Source of the DNA: Acinetobacter pittii | GTDB lineage: Bacteria; Pseudomonadota; Gammaproteobacteria; Pseudomonadales; Moraxellaceae | Direction: 5' to 3' | Length of the DNA stretch: 64,000 bases | Assembly: GCF_034064985.1 (NCBI RefSeq) | Contig: NZ_CP139249.1 | Coordinates: 3,720,001 to 3,784,000, forward strand | Shown here: one piece after another, positions 8,686 to 18,716 of the stretch | Layout of the letters: the number at the start of each line of letters is the position of its first letter | Position numbering within the stretch: the stretch's first letter is position 1 | The notes under the pieces: model-generated | Seen by the model: the letters and a program-made list of their open reading frames with translations, nothing else | The model's database searches: none | What the model was told of the DNA's origin: nothing | Made by a program: the position numbers and the translations under genes

Positions 8686-9711
8686 TTAGCTCAATTTTTC
8701 TAAAATTGGCTCAAATTTCGAATTACGTTCTTGCCACTGTGGTTGTTTGTCTTTATCGACAATGAGAGCGCGGACACCTTCAATGAAGTCACCATGCTCA
8801 AACCAAATATCCTGTAAATCACGTTCAAGCTGCATACACTGTGGTAAAGAAAGCCCACGGCCTAAATGTTGCAGTTTCAAACTGGTTTGTTTGGCAATAA
8901 ATGAGCGCTGTTGCAAAATACTAAGCATCTTACTTGCCCAAGTCTTTAAGCTTTCATCTTGTTCATTTTCAAGACTTTGCTCGATTTCATCTAAATGCTG
9001 ATATCCGAAGTGTTTACGAATACCTTCTGCCAATTGTTTTAATTCGCTTTCGGCAGGGCGAGTAATAAATCGGGTAATGATGCGTTCAATTCCCTCTTTG
9101 CTTAAACTTGGCGCTTCAACGAGAGCATCTTGCAACGCTTGTAACTGCTCGCTTGGCACATGATAGTCAATTAAATCGAGGTAAAGCGCATCACTACTGC
9201 TGATCTGCTCACCCGTAATGGCCATATAAACACCAATATCATCAAGGCGAGAAAGGAAATGAGTTGCACCAACATCTGGGAAAAAGCCAATCGCTGTTTC
9301 AGGCATGGCAAATCTGGATTTTTCACTGCTCACCACAATGTGGCAAGCCTGAGCCAAGCCAAAACCACCACCTAATACATAGCCATCAAGCACAACAATG
9401 ATTGGCTTTTCATATTCACGCAGTATATTTAGCATTTTATATTCGGCACTAAAGTACCCTTTGTAGTCGGCCGTGCCATTTTTATAACTGTCGTAGAGAT
9501 AGCGGATATCACCACCTGCACAGAAGGCTTTTGGGCTGTTTGATTTGATTAAGATTGCCTGAACAGCAGCATCATTTCGCCACAGTTCCAATTGGGCGCC
9601 AATACTTTTGATCATATCTAGCGACAATGCATTGAGATGAGTCACACGGTCTAAGGTAATCATGCCCAACTTACCTTGTTGCTCAATCATTAAGTGATTT
9701 TCTGTATTCAT
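8686..9711 (-). CDS. 3-hydroxyisobutyryl-CoA hydrolase (crotonase family)
   Basis: A 341-residue crotonase-fold protein. LDRVTHLNALSLDMI, SPKAFCAGGDIRYLYD and GYVLGGGFGLAQACHIVV carry the oxyanion-hole glycines. The length and the DVGATHFLSRL stretch (Glu/Asp catalytic region) fit HIBCH rather than enoyl-CoA hydratase. It hydrolyses 3-hydroxyisobutyryl-CoA to free 3-hydroxyisobutyrate, which MmsB then oxidises, in valine degradation. Minus-strand operon, 12 bp after the enoyl-CoA hydratase gene. Confidence 0.88.
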   Translation of the reverse strand: MNTENHLMIEQQGKLGMITLDRVTHLNALSLDMIKSIGAQLELWRNDAAVQAILIKSNSPKAFCAGGDIRYLYDSYKNGTADYKGYFSAEYKMLNILREYEKPIIVVLDGYVLGGGFGLAQACHIVVSSEKSRFAMPETAIGFFPDVGATHFLSRLDDIGVYMAITGEQISSSDALYLDLIDYHVPSEQLQALQDALVEAPSLSKEGIERIITRFITRPAESELKQLAEGIRKHFGYQHLDEIEQSLENEQDESLKTWASKMLSILQQRSFIAKQTSLKLQHLGRGLSLPQCMQLERDLQDIWFEHGDFIEGVRALIVDKDKQPQWQERNSKFEPILEKLS

Positions 9712-9723
9712 TTTATTGATCTC

Positions 9724-10497
9724 TTATTGATTTTTAAAATTTGCCTTTCGTTTTTCAACGAATGCCTGCATTCCTTCTTTTTGGTCAAATGTTGCAAATA
9801 TTGAATGGAACATACGTCTTTCAAAACGTAAGCCTTCAGTGAGGTTCACCTCAAAAGCGCGGTTAATGGTTTCTTTAAGCATCATGTTTGCAGTTAAAGA
9901 GCGTGCTGCGATTTTTTCAGCGGCTTGCAAGGTTTGTTCAAGTAATTGTTCTTTAGTAAACACACGCGCAACCAAACCACTTTGTTCTGCCTCTACTGCA
10001 CCCATTTGACGAGCGGTAAGGCACATTTCCATTGCTTTAGCTTTACCAATGGCATGGGTTAAACGCTGTGTTCCACCAATACCCGGAATTACCCCTAAGG
10101 TGACTTCAGGTAAGCCAAACTTGGCGTTGTCAGCACAATAAATAAAATCACACATAAGCGCCAATTCACAGCCACCACCTAATGCATAGCCACTCACCGC
10201 AGCAATTAGAGGTTTACGGCGCTGTGCAATACGGTCTGCAAGATGAAAAAAGTCATCTAAATAAATATCAGGAAATGCCAAATCAGCCATTTCTTTAATG
10301 TCTGCACCTGCGGCAAAAGCTTTTTCAGAACCTGCCAATACGATGCAACCGATTTCACGGTCTTTTTCGAGCTGATCTAATGCCTGATTAATTTCACTAA
10401 TTAATTCACTGTTTAAGGCATTGAGCGCTTGAGGGCGATTTAATGTAATCAGTCCAACCCCATTACGCTTTTCTAATAAAATACTTTGCCACTGCAT
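9724..10497 (-). CDS. Enoyl-CoA hydratase, valine pathway
   Basis: A 257-residue crotonase. GSEKAFAAGADIKEMADL at about residues 54-71 and ALGGGCELALMCDFIYC at about 98-114 form the oxyanion hole. LPEVTLGVIPGIGGTQRL carries the two catalytic glutamate regions (E and G-I-G-G-T). It hydrates methacrylyl-CoA to 3-hydroxyisobutyryl-CoA in this operon, by context. The start ATG overlaps no other gene; the acyl-CoA dehydrogenase lies 21 bp upstream. Confidence 0.9.
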   Translation of the reverse strand: MQWQSILLEKRNGVGLITLNRPQALNALNSELISEINQALDQLEKDREIGCIVLAGSEKAFAAGADIKEMADLAFPDIYLDDFFHLADRIAQRRKPLIAAVSGYALGGGCELALMCDFIYCADNAKFGLPEVTLGVIPGIGGTQRLTHAIGKAKAMEMCLTARQMGAVEAEQSGLVARVFTKEQLLEQTLQAAEKIAARSLTANMMLKETINRAFEVNLTEGLRFERRMFHSIFATFDQKEGMQAFVEKRKANFKNQ

Positions 10498-10518
10498 TAC
10501 TTATTCCTTGTTCTGATT

Positions 10519-11646
10519 TTATAGACTACGTGCGATGACTAAACGCTGGATATCACTCGTACCTTCATAAATTTGACAGATACGGGCATCACGATAGATG
10601 CGCTCAATTGGGAAGTCTCTGAGATAGCCATAACCACCAAACACTTGTAGTGCACTCGAGCACACACGTTCAGTCATTTCTGAAGCAAATAACTTGGCCA
10701 TTGAAGCTTCGTTGAGACACGGTTGACCTGCTTCTTTTAAACGCGCAGCGTAGTGAACCAGTTGTCTCGCTGCTTCAATTTCAGTTGCCATGCTAGCAAG
10801 GCGAAACGCGATGGTTTGATGCTCAAAAATTGGTTTTCCAAAAGTAATACGCTCTTTGGCATAGCGAGTTGCTTCTTCGAGTGCCGCACGTGCTAGACCG
10901 ACTGCTTGTGCAGCAATACCAATACGGCCACCTTCTAAATTGGCAAGAGCAATTTTCAGACCTTCGCCTTCTTTACCCAGCATTAAGCTTTTATGGATGC
11001 GTACATCTGTCAGCGCAATTTGGCAGGTATCTGAAGCATGCAGACCGAGTTTTTCTTCAACACGAATCACTTCGTAACCCGGTGTCTCGCGTGGGACTAA
11101 AAATGCACTAATACCCTTTTTACCTGCACTCGGGTCGGTCACCGCAAACACAATAATGACACCAGCATTATTACCAGAGGTAATAAACTGCTTGGCACCA
11201 TTTAAGATGTAATCATCGCCATCTTTCACCGCTCGGGTTTTAATGGCTCCCGCATCTGAGCCAGTATGTGGTTCAGTTAAGGCAAAAGCGCCGATCATTT
11301 CACCTTGTGCCAAAGGTTTTAAAAAACGCTCTTTTTGCTCGTCAGTACCAAATTTTAAAATAGGCACACAACCAACCGAGTTATGTACACTCATGATGGT
11401 CGAGGTTGCGCCATCGGCTGCGGCAACTTCTTCAAGCGCCAGTACATACGCCAAGTTACCTGTATCTGAACCACCCCATTGCTCTGAAACAAGCATTCCC
11501 ATAAAACCGAGTTGACCCATTTGAGCCAATGTGTCTTTCGGGAATGTTCCGTCTCGATCCCAATCACTGGCATTGGGTTTGATTTGTTCTTGAGCGAAAC
11601 TTTTCGCCATATCACGAATGAGTAATTGTTCTTCGGTAAATTGCAT
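10519..11646 (-). CDS. Acyl-CoA dehydrogenase (isobutyryl-CoA type)
   Basis: A 375-residue FAD-dependent acyl-CoA dehydrogenase. The signatures are [17 protein letters not shown] (FAD/substrate-binding) and the C-terminal [20 protein letters not shown] with the [17 protein letters not shown] tail, where the Glu of YEGTS is the usual catalytic base position. It oxidises isobutyryl-CoA to methacrylyl-CoA and passes electrons to ETF; the substrate is inferred from its mmsAB neighbours. It sits 11 bp after the acyl-CoA synthetase gene in the same operon. Confidence 0.9.
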   Translation of the reverse strand: MQFTEEQLLIRDMAKSFAQEQIKPNASDWDRDGTFPKDTLAQMGQLGFMGMLVSEQWGGSDTGNLAYVLALEEVAAADGATSTIMSVHNSVGCVPILKFGTDEQKERFLKPLAQGEMIGAFALTEPHTGSDAGAIKTRAVKDGDDYILNGAKQFITSGNNAGVIIVFAVTDPSAGKKGISAFLVPRETPGYEVIRVEEKLGLHASDTCQIALTDVRIHKSLMLGKEGEGLKIALANLEGGRIGIAAQAVGLARAALEEATRYAKERITFGKPIFEHQTIAFRLASMATEIEAARQLVHYAARLKEAGQPCLNEASMAKLFASEMTERVCSSALQVFGGYGYLRDFPIERIYRDARICQIYEGTSDIQRLVIARSL

Positions 11647-11657
11647 TGTTATTTCCT

Positions 11658-13307
11658 TTACCCTGCTTTAGCTTGTTGTTTAGCAATTTCTTGATTACGC
11701 AATAAAAAGCGCTGAATTTTGCCACTTGGAGTTTTAGGTAATTCACTCACAAATTCAACTAAACGTGGGTAAGCATGTGCAGAAAGTCGTTTTTTTACAA
11801 ATTGGCTGAGTTGTTCAGCAAGTGCCTCTGAAGGTTGCGCATCTGCGGCTAAAATCACGAATGCCTTAACCACTTCGGTACGGTCCGGATCAGGTACACC
11901 AATCACTGCGGCTTCAACCACCGCTTCATGTTCGAGTAAAGCACTCTCTACATCGAACGGACCAATGCGGTAACCCGATGTGGTGATCACATCATCACTG
12001 CGCCCTACAAAGCTCATGCTGCCATCGGCATGAAGTTCGGCAGTGTCGCCAGTTAAATAGTAATGACTAACGAAAGGTGATTTACGGCTTTCTTTATAGC
12101 CGCCAAACCACATCATTGGAGACTGGCTAATATCGACTGCTAAAATTCCTGGTGTGTCGGCTGGAAGCTCTTCACCTTGTTCATTGACAATCGCAACGCG
12201 ATAGCCCGGACTTGGAAAGCCAGCGGAACCAGCATGAATTTCATGTTTTAAACCATGATGATTACACACCACCATGCCGACTTCAGTTTGCCCATAGTGG
12301 TCATAAATCGGAGCATCAAGCACTTGTTTAAACCAGCGAATTACTTCTGGGTTGAGTGGCTCGCCTGCACTGCTCACCACACGGAACTGCCCTTTTAACG
12401 GCGTCATTTGTGCTGGATCAGCCGCCATCATCATACGGTAAGCCGTTGGTGCACCTGCCAAGTTGTTAACTTTATAATCTTTCACAATTTGGCATAAGCT
12501 ATCTGTGCTGAAACCACCTTCATAAAACAAAGTAGCGTGACCCAAGAATAACGGCCCAGTAATCGCATAGTACAGACCATACGCCCAACCCGGATCGGCA
12601 ATATTCCAAAACGAATCTTCTTCGGTTAAACCAATGGCATCTTGCATATATCGACCAAAGGCAATTAGTGCTTTTAATGGCACTTCCAAGGGTTTAGCTG
12701 GTCCTGTAGTGCCTGAAGTAAACATGAGCAAGAAAGGATCTTGGATGCTACGCATCACCAAATCGCATTGATCGGACTGCAGCTGCACTTCATCCCAAAA
12801 GTTAAAATCACCTGCTTTCAGCGGAGTACCTTGCGCGTCGGCAACGGTCACAATTGCAGGACAATGTTCGATCTCATCAAGCTTGCTACGGTTGCCAACA
12901 TCGGTCACCACCAACTTACTTTGTGCAAGCTGAATACGGTGTTCGATGGCTTTAGGGCCAAACGCTGTAAATAATGGCTGATAAACTGCACCAATGCGCC
13001 ACGCAGCTAAAATGGTCACGAGAAGCTCAGGTGTTCTTGGTAATAGCCCCGAAATACGGTCGCCTGACTGCACACCTTGTGATTTTAGAAAGTTGGCAAA
13101 CTGACTTGACCATTGCTGCAACTGACGGAAGGTGTATTGCTCTTTTCGTCCGTCTTTTCCTTGCCAATACAGCGCAATTTTGTCACCTTCTGCGTGTCGA
13201 TCACAACATTCATAACAGGCGTTGAGTGCATCGAGTGAACCTGACAACATCTGTTTTGCAGTGCTTTCCAAGTCGAAAGCCTGCACCGTCTTTTGATAAT
13301 CCATCAT
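11658..13307 (-). CDS. AMP-binding acyl-CoA synthetase
   Basis: A 549-residue member of the acetyl/propionyl/medium-chain acyl-CoA synthetase family. The P-loop-like [18 protein letters not shown] is at about residues 195-212, with [10 protein letters not shown] (A5), [14 protein letters not shown] (A7), [17 protein letters not shown] (A8) and [14 protein letters not shown] (A10 catalytic Lys). It activates a short or branched-chain acid to its CoA thioester using ATP. In this operon isobutyrate or propionate are the likely substrates (inference). Two adjacent ATGs exist; 13307 has the better-spaced GAGGGA. Confidence 0.9.
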   Translation of the reverse strand: MMDYQKTVQAFDLESTAKQMLSGSLDALNACYECCDRHAEGDKIALYWQGKDGRKEQYTFRQLQQWSSQFANFLKSQGVQSGDRISGLLPRTPELLVTILAAWRIGAVYQPLFTAFGPKAIEHRIQLAQSKLVVTDVGNRSKLDEIEHCPAIVTVADAQGTPLKAGDFNFWDEVQLQSDQCDLVMRSIQDPFLLMFTSGTTGPAKPLEVPLKALIAFGRYMQDAIGLTEEDSFWNIADPGWAYGLYYAITGPLFLGHATLFYEGGFSTDSLCQIVKDYKVNNLAGAPTAYRMMMAADPAQMTPLKGQFRVVSSAGEPLNPEVIRWFKQVLDAPIYDHYGQTEVGMVVCNHHGLKHEIHAGSAGFPSPGYRVAIVNEQGEELPADTPGILAVDISQSPMMWFGGYKESRKSPFVSHYYLTGDTAELHADGSMSFVGRSDDVITTSGYRIGPFDVESALLEHEAVVEAAVIGVPDPDRTEVVKAFVILAADAQPSEALAEQLSQFVKKRLSAHAYPRLVEFVSELPKTPSGKIQRFLLRNQEIAKQQAKAG

Positions 13308-13387
13308 ATATTTTCCCTCAGTCCGGATTTGTAGTTATTCACGACAGGGTTTTATTGATTTGTTTAAGCCATCCTTTGGCTTAATCG

Positions 13388-14278
13388 TTATGCTTCTTGT
13401 GGCAAGTATTGCTGAATAATGCTCGAAAAATCGAGATGGGCATTACCACGCATACACATTTGCTGATAAAGCTGTTGCACCATACCACCGAGTAAAATTG
13501 GCTGTTTGACTTGGCCTGCGGCTTCGACAGCAAGCCCTAAATCTTTTAGCATCAGCTGAGTGGCAAAGCCGTCTTGGTAGCCTCGAGATGCTGGCGCATT
13601 TTCATTAATATGCGGCCATGGGTTACAGACATCCGAACTCCAGCAACGACCGCTTGAACTGTTAATGACGCCAGCCAATGCTTGTGGGTCAATGCCGAGT
13701 TTCACGCCCAGCGCCATACCTTCGGCTACCGCAGTCATCGAAATGCCTAAAATCAGGTTATTGCAGATTTTGGCAATTTGACCTGCACCCACATCACCAC
13801 AATGAACAATATTTTTACCCATGTGGCTGAGCACAGGTTTTACTTCGTTAAAGGTTTGCTCATCGGCACCCACCATAAAGGTTAAGGTTCCTGCTTGAGC
13901 ACCAATGGTACCACCCGAAACAGGCGCATCACAGATTTTGATATTTTTACTCTGTGCAACAGCAGCAATGTCTTTAATGGTTTGTGGGTCAATGGTACTG
14001 CTATCAATGCATAAGCTACCTGCTTTTAGTACCTCCAACACACCATTTTCACCCAAGTAAACTTCTTTAACATGCTTTGCCGCCGGCAACATGCTAATGA
14101 CCACATCAGCTTGTTTAGCTGCATCCTGTGGGCTGCTACACACCACTCCACCTGTCTCGGCAAAGTGCTGAATCGCGACTTCACTGAGGTCATATCCATA
14201 AACTTTGATTCCGGCTTTCAGTAGGTTATGGGCCATTTTGCCGCCCATATTGCCTAGACCGATAAAGGCGATATTCAT
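13388..14278 (-). CDS. mmsB: 3-hydroxyisobutyrate dehydrogenase
   Basis: A 296-residue beta-hydroxyacid dehydrogenase. The dinucleotide motif GLGNMGGKMAHNLLKAG starts at residue 7. CDAPVSGGTIGAQAGTLTFMVGG-like substrate-binding sequence lies at about 117-138, and GQIAKICNNLILG at about 167-179 contains the catalytic Lys. It converts 3-hydroxyisobutyrate to methylmalonate semialdehyde with NAD+. It is 11 bp downstream of mmsA, whose product uses the semialdehyde. Confidence 0.93.
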   Translation of the reverse strand: MNIAFIGLGNMGGKMAHNLLKAGIKVYGYDLSEVAIQHFAETGGVVCSSPQDAAKQADVVISMLPAAKHVKEVYLGENGVLEVLKAGSLCIDSSTIDPQTIKDIAAVAQSKNIKICDAPVSGGTIGAQAGTLTFMVGADEQTFNEVKPVLSHMGKNIVHCGDVGAGQIAKICNNLILGISMTAVAEGMALGVKLGIDPQALAGVINSSSGRCWSSDVCNPWPHINENAPASRGYQDGFATQLMLKDLGLAVEAAGQVKQPILLGGMVQQLYQQMCMRGNAHLDFSSIIQQYLPQEA

Positions 14279-14289
14279 CCGTGATCCCC

Positions 14290-15807
14290 TTAACGTAAAC
14301 TAATGGTTGTATTTACACCGCCAACTTCATGGCTATCTTCAAACCAGCGACTGGTAATAGTTTTAGTTTGGGTATAGAACTGCACAGCCTGTTTGCCGTA
14401 TGGTCCCAAATCACCAAGTTTTGAACCTCTTGAACCGGTAAAACTAAAGAAAGGTACTGGCACAGGAATTGGAATGTTGATACCGACTTGACCAATATCA
14501 ATGAGGTTTTGGAAAGTACGTGCAATCGCACCGCTTTGTGTAAATAGACCTACCCCGTTACCAAATGGGTTGGCGTTGATAAGCGCAATGGCTTCATCAA
14601 GTGTGTCTACACAAATAATTGAAAGAACTGGACCAAAGATTTCTTCTTTATAAATACGCATGTCAGTATTTACGCCACTAAAAATCGTCGCGCCGACAAA
14701 GTTACCCGCTTCATAGCCTTGTACTTGAACATCACGACCATCGAGTAGCAACTCTGCACCTTGCTCAACACCGCTATTAATTAAGTCGAGTACTCGCGCT
14801 TTAGCACGTTTTGAGATCACTGGGCCAATGTCAGTATTTGGTTCATGGCCTGCGTTTACTTTTAAGGTTTTGGTTTTTTCGACTAGCTCTTGAATCCACT
14901 GTTTGCTGTCACCGACCATGACTGCAACCGACAATGCCATACAACGTTGTCCTGCTGCACCAAATGCTGCACCCACCAAAGCATTTAAAGTTTGTTCTTT
15001 ATTGGCATCAGGCATGACCACAACATGGTTTTTTGCACCCATCATCGACTGCACGCGTTTACCATGTTGCCCTGCCAGGTTATAAACATGTGTTCCAACT
15101 GCAGTTGAACCTACAAATGAAATCGCTTTAATGTCTTTATGTGTGCACAAACGGTCAACCACTTCTTTACCGCCATGCACAACGTTAAGCACACCCGCTG
15201 GAACACCTGCTTGAATCGCAAGCTCAACCAGCATCATGGTTGATAACGGGTCTTGTTCTGATGGTTTTAAAACAAATGTATTGCCACACACGATTGCCAT
15301 TGGGAACATCCAAAGCGGAATCATGGCAGGGAAGTTAAACGGCGTAATACCCGCACAGACACCCAAAGGTTGCTGCAATGTGTAAGTGTCTACACCACGC
15401 GCTACACCTTCAACGTATTCACCCATTTGCAAAATGCCGATCGAACAAGCATGTTCAACCACTTCTAAACCACGTTGAATATCACCTTCTGCATCTGCCA
15501 AGGTTTTGCCTTGTTCAGCCGTTAGTACTTGTGCAATTTCTTTCATGTTGGCACGGATCAAGTCTTGTAACTTAAGCATGATGCGCATACGTGCCTGAAT
15601 TGGGGTCTGACGCCAAGAAGCAAAAGCATCTTGTGCAGCTTGAATAGCAGCGTCAACTTCTTTAACCGTTGCAAATGGTACACGACCAATCACTTCCTGA
15701 GTTGCAGGGTTAACAATGTCTTGCCATTCCTGTGTTTCAGATTCGATAAAATTTCCGTTAATGAGTAATTTAGCGGTTTCCAACTCGATTTTTTGGATTG
15801 TGTTCAT
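14290..15807 (-). CDS. mmsA: Methylmalonate-semialdehyde dehydrogenase (CoA-acylating)
   Basis: A 505-residue aldehyde dehydrogenase of the MmsA class. [20 protein letters not shown] is the cofactor-binding region, [13 protein letters not shown] is MmsA-specific, and [14 protein letters not shown] contains the catalytic Cys. [14 protein letters not shown] and [16 protein letters not shown] close the protein. It makes propionyl-CoA (or acetyl-CoA from malonate semialdehyde), feeding the methylcitrate cycle encoded at 46.6-51.5 kb. It is the first gene of the operon. The start at 15807 has GGAGAGG six bases upstream; an earlier ATG at 15825 has no such site. Confidence 0.95.
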   Translation of the reverse strand: MNTIQKIELETAKLLINGNFIESETQEWQDIVNPATQEVIGRVPFATVKEVDAAIQAAQDAFASWRQTPIQARMRIMLKLQDLIRANMKEIAQVLTAEQGKTLADAEGDIQRGLEVVEHACSIGILQMGEYVEGVARGVDTYTLQQPLGVCAGITPFNFPAMIPLWMFPMAIVCGNTFVLKPSEQDPLSTMMLVELAIQAGVPAGVLNVVHGGKEVVDRLCTHKDIKAISFVGSTAVGTHVYNLAGQHGKRVQSMMGAKNHVVVMPDANKEQTLNALVGAAFGAAGQRCMALSVAVMVGDSKQWIQELVEKTKTLKVNAGHEPNTDIGPVISKRAKARVLDLINSGVEQGAELLLDGRDVQVQGYEAGNFVGATIFSGVNTDMRIYKEEIFGPVLSIICVDTLDEAIALINANPFGNGVGLFTQSGAIARTFQNLIDIGQVGINIPIPVPVPFFSFTGSRGSKLGDLGPYGKQAVQFYTQTKTITSRWFEDSHEVGGVNTTISLR

Positions 15808-15930
15808 AACCTCTCCGTAGGCCATATTTTTATTGTGTTCAATTATTAGAAAATACTTATCTATGTATTTTCTTTATTCCAGTTTCAATTGAGACTAGCA
15901 AAGAAAACTTTGACCACCAACGGAAATTCA

Positions 15931-15956
15931 TGCACGATTGTTGTGCAAATATGCAC
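15931..15956. promoter_or_regulatory. Candidate LysR operator
   Basis: Overlapping inverted half-sites TGCAC-N7-GTGCA-N4-TGCAC sit between the divergent mmsA and lysR starts, just ahead of the regulator. This is a plausible autoregulatory or activator site; nothing in the sequence proves it. Confidence 0.35.
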
Positions 15957-15972
15957 AAGGATGACAACAAAA

Positions 15973-16854
15973 ATGAAAGTGGATTGGGATCATCTACATT
16001 TTTTTCTGGTTTTAGCTCGGACTAAAACCTTGACCAATGCTGCGCGAATTATTGGTGTCGAGCACAGTACGGTGGCTAGACGAATTCAGGCCCTAGAACT
16101 TGCTTTGGGTACAACGCTGTTTAAGCGTGAAGCGACGGGTTATGAGCTGACACTCGAAGGGATGGCACTGGTTCCTCGAGTTGAGCAAATGGAACAAGCT
16201 TTCTTACAAATTGAAAAACCACACCAACCTTTGCAAGGTCGTGTGCGAATTGGCACACCTGAAGGTTTTGGTACTGCGTTTTTAGCTCGGTTATTGGCTG
16301 AGTTCTCTATCCAATATCCACTGCTCACCATCGATCTAATTCCAGTGCCGAAAATGATTAAGCTTTCACACCGTGAGGCAGATATTGTGGTGTCAATTGA
16401 TCGTCCTACGTCTGGCCCTTACATCATTACGCGATTATCAGATTATTGTTTAAAAATTTACGGTAGCAAAAACTATCTGGCCCAAAACCCACCTATCCGA
16501 GCCTTAGAAGATTTAACCCAACATCGCTTTGTGAACTATATTGACGATCTGGTATATAGCCCCGAGTTGTACTGTTTAGAACGGTTACCTCTAAAGCTGA
16601 ATGCTAACTTCCGTAGCAGCAGTATTTTGGCCCAACAAATTGCGGTGAGTGCTGGTGCAGGACTTGCGATTTTACCCAAGTTTTTGGCAGATGATAAACC
16701 AGAACTTGAAGAGGTGTTAGAGCAACAAGTTCGCTTTACCCACACGTTTTGGATGCTGACCTTTGTTGATTTACAACATGAACCGCGCATTAAATTGGTT
16801 TGGGATTATCTACGGAAACAAGCCGATAAATATCAGCATTTGTTGGTTGATTAA
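15973..16854 (+). CDS. LysR-family regulator, probable activator of mms operon
   Basis: A 293-residue LysR-type regulator. The winged HTH is at the N-terminus (WDHLHFFLVLARTKTLTNAARIIGVEHSTVARRIQALE), followed by a periplasmic-binding-like effector domain (VRIGTPEGFGTAFLARLL...). It is divergent from mmsA and its product is expected to control that operon in response to a valine intermediate (inference from position). A longer frame from 15889 lacks a ribosome-binding site and would overlap the TGCAC palindromes. The chosen ATG begins directly before the HTH. Confidence 0.85.
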   Translation: MKVDWDHLHFFLVLARTKTLTNAARIIGVEHSTVARRIQALELALGTTLFKREATGYELTLEGMALVPRVEQMEQAFLQIEKPHQPLQGRVRIGTPEGFGTAFLARLLAEFSIQYPLLTIDLIPVPKMIKLSHREADIVVSIDRPTSGPYIITRLSDYCLKIYGSKNYLAQNPPIRALEDLTQHRFVNYIDDLVYSPELYCLERLPLKLNANFRSSSILAQQIAVSAGAGLAILPKFLADDKPELEEVLEQQVRFTHTFWMLTFVDLQHEPRIKLVWDYLRKQADKYQHLLVD

Positions 16855-16869
16855 AGAACCTAAATAAAA

Positions 16870-16896
16870 AAGCCAATCATGATCGATTGGCTTTTT
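16870..16896. terminator. Bidirectional terminator between lysR and cycA copy 1
   Basis: AAAAAGCCAATC, loop ATGATC and GATTGGCTTTTTT give a stem with A- and T-runs on both sides, serving the convergent lysR and cycA genes. A near-identical hairpin follows cycA copy 2 at 18681. Confidence 0.85.
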
Positions 16897-16915
16897 TAAA
16901 ATCATTTATAGTTCA

Positions 16916-18346
16916 TTAAACAAGTTCTTGGTCTAATTTTTTGATACGTGGCTTATAGAACACAAAATATGTCACGCTTAAAACCACCAACCATAGTGGA
17001 CTCACGTATACCGCTTTTAATGTATCTGGCTCGAGTGCCAAAATCACTAAAGTAAACAAGAAGAATGCAATAACGACATAAGCCATTAACACGCCACCCG
17101 GCATTTTAAATGTTGATGCAGCATGTAACTCTGGACTCAACTTACGGTAACGTAAATAGCACGCCATGATTAAAATCCACACGCTAATGAATAAAATGAC
17201 ACAGAGTGAACTTGCCAAAGTAAATGCTTCCATGGTGTTTGGAACAAAGTACTGAAGCACTGCCCCACCCATAATGAAAATACATGAGAAGATTAAACCA
17301 TTTGAAGGTACGGCACGTTTTGATAAACGCCCCAATGCACTTGGCGCCTGACCATCTTTTGATAAACCGAACAGCATACGACTGGTTGAAAATACGCCGC
17401 TATTCATTGAAGACATCACTGAAGACAATACAACCAAATTCATGATGATGGCTGAAATCGGAATACCTGCATTTAAGAACAACTCAACAAACGGACTTTT
17501 ATCTGCACGAATGTGATCCCAAGGTGTTACTGACATCACCACAAAGAGTGCCAACACATAGAAAAGGATAATACGTAACGGAATAGCATTAATCGCTTTA
17601 GGCAGATTCGTTTGTGGATCTTTCGTTTCAGCAGCAGTTGTACCAATCAATTCAACGCCAATAAAGGCAAACACGGCAATCTGGAAACCTGCCAAAAATC
17701 CGCTTACGCCTTTTGGAAATATGCCGCCATGCGACCACACATTACTTACACTCACAACCTCGCCATGCGGAGCTTGAAAATGAGTGAGGAGCATGTAACC
17801 ACCGACTCCGATCAAGCCAATAATGGCCAAAATCTTAATGAGTGCGAACCAGAATTCAACTTCACCAAATAGCTTAACGGTAAGAAGGTTAAGCCCTAAA
17901 ATGAATAGTACACAGCCTGAACTAATCATGGCTTGTTGCATGGGTGAGAAACTGGCGCCTTCGGGCAGCCAGAAACTTAAATAGTTAATGACCGCAGACA
18001 AATCAGCAATACCGACCAGTACCCAGCCTAACCAATAGGTCCAGCCGATATAGTAGCCAGCCCATGGTCCAATCAAATCATAAGCCATATCGACAAATGA
18101 TTTGTAATGTAAGTTGGCAAGCAGTAGTTCACCCAATGCACGCATCAGAAAAAAGAACATGCCACCAATTATCATGTAGATAACGAGGATTGAAGGACCT
18201 GCGAGGGAGATGGTTTTGCCCGAGCCCATAAATAGACCAGTTCCAATTGCACCGCCAATTGCAATCATTTGTAGATGGCGATTATTTAATTTCCGTTGTA
18301 AATGATCAGGGGAGCTTGCCTCATCAGAATGATGAACCATTGTCAT
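16916..18346 (-). CDS. cycA: Amino-acid permease (CycA-like), copy 1
   Basis: A 476-residue, 12-helix permease of the AAT/APC family. The opening block AIGGAIGTGLFMGSGKTISL at about residues 32-51, FAFIGVELIGTTAAETKDP and NSGVFSTSRMLFGLSKDGQAP match E. coli CycA, the D-serine/D-alanine/glycine:H+ symporter, closely. It is very similar along its whole length to the second copy at 18717; the two are a tandem duplicate. Divergence is greatest at both ends. The D-alanine role fits the adjacent racemase and D-amino-acid dehydrogenase. Start at 18346 has AAGGA. Confidence 0.88.
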   Translation of the reverse strand: MTMVHHSDEASSPDHLQRKLNNRHLQMIAIGGAIGTGLFMGSGKTISLAGPSILVIYMIIGGMFFFLMRALGELLLANLHYKSFVDMAYDLIGPWAGYYIGWTYWLGWVLVGIADLSAVINYLSFWLPEGASFSPMQQAMISSGCVLFILGLNLLTVKLFGEVEFWFALIKILAIIGLIGVGGYMLLTHFQAPHGEVVSVSNVWSHGGIFPKGVSGFLAGFQIAVFAFIGVELIGTTAAETKDPQTNLPKAINAIPLRIILFYVLALFVVMSVTPWDHIRADKSPFVELFLNAGIPISAIIMNLVVLSSVMSSMNSGVFSTSRMLFGLSKDGQAPSALGRLSKRAVPSNGLIFSCIFIMGGAVLQYFVPNTMEAFTLASSLCVILFISVWILIMACYLRYRKLSPELHAASTFKMPGGVLMAYVVIAFFLFTLVILALEPDTLKAVYVSPLWLVVLSVTYFVFYKPRIKKLDQELV

Positions 18347-18364
18347 ATTAGAAGTCCTTTTTAT

Positions 18365-18434
18365 ATTTTGCTTAACTTAAATCAGCAACCTATAGGGAGA
18401 AAAACGAACCGTATATCGTGGGTTGCTGAGTCTA
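18365..18434 (-). promoter_or_regulatory. Leader hairpin upstream of cycA copy 1
   Basis: CAGCAACC (18382-18389) and GGTTGCTG (18420-18427) form an 8-bp stem whose loop carries CGAACCGTAT. The same order, with a longer stem, occurs before cycA copy 2. The conserved part may be an mRNA leader or operator. The rest of the 370-bp gap holds a ridA remnant and the terminator of copy 2. Confidence 0.4.
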
Positions 18435-18510
18435 TACCTCAGGACAAGATGTTCAAGTATATTTTTTCCTTAATTGATAAATCGTTTGTCCTGATTTTTT
18501 TAATTCACAT

Positions 18511-18600
18511 TATTTATGTCCTGCCTTCACGGCAATTTTAATTAATCAATCTGGGTTTCCATATTAGCCGAAGTGTAGCATGTGATCCTGCTATATGTAC
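18511..18600 (-). pseudogene. Decayed 3' end of a second ridA
   Basis: The stretch from CTGCCTTCACGGCAATTTTA onwards aligns base by base with the 3' end of the intact ridA at about 20325-20410 (CTGCCGTCACGGCAATTTCA). Roughly three quarters of positions are identical up to about 18590, and a stop codon lies in the matching place. The fragment occupies the same position relative to cycA copy 1 as intact ridA does to copy 2. It is the scar of a ridA-cycA segmental duplication. Confidence 0.75.
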
Positions 18601-18680
18601 TTTGCCAATACCCTCCAAACTGCTCTATCGATTCAAAAATAAACAATATTATTCCGATAAAAAATCTAATAAAAATAAAA

Positions 18681-18706
18681 AAAGCCAATCATGATTGATT
18701 GGCTTT
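18681..18706 (-). terminator. Terminator of cycA copy 2
   Basis: AAAGCCAATC, loop ATGATT and GATTGGCTTT make a 10-bp stem, with runs of A and T on the flanks. It is the paralogue of the terminator at 16870. Confidence 0.8.
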
Positions 18707-18716
18707 TTAATAAAAC

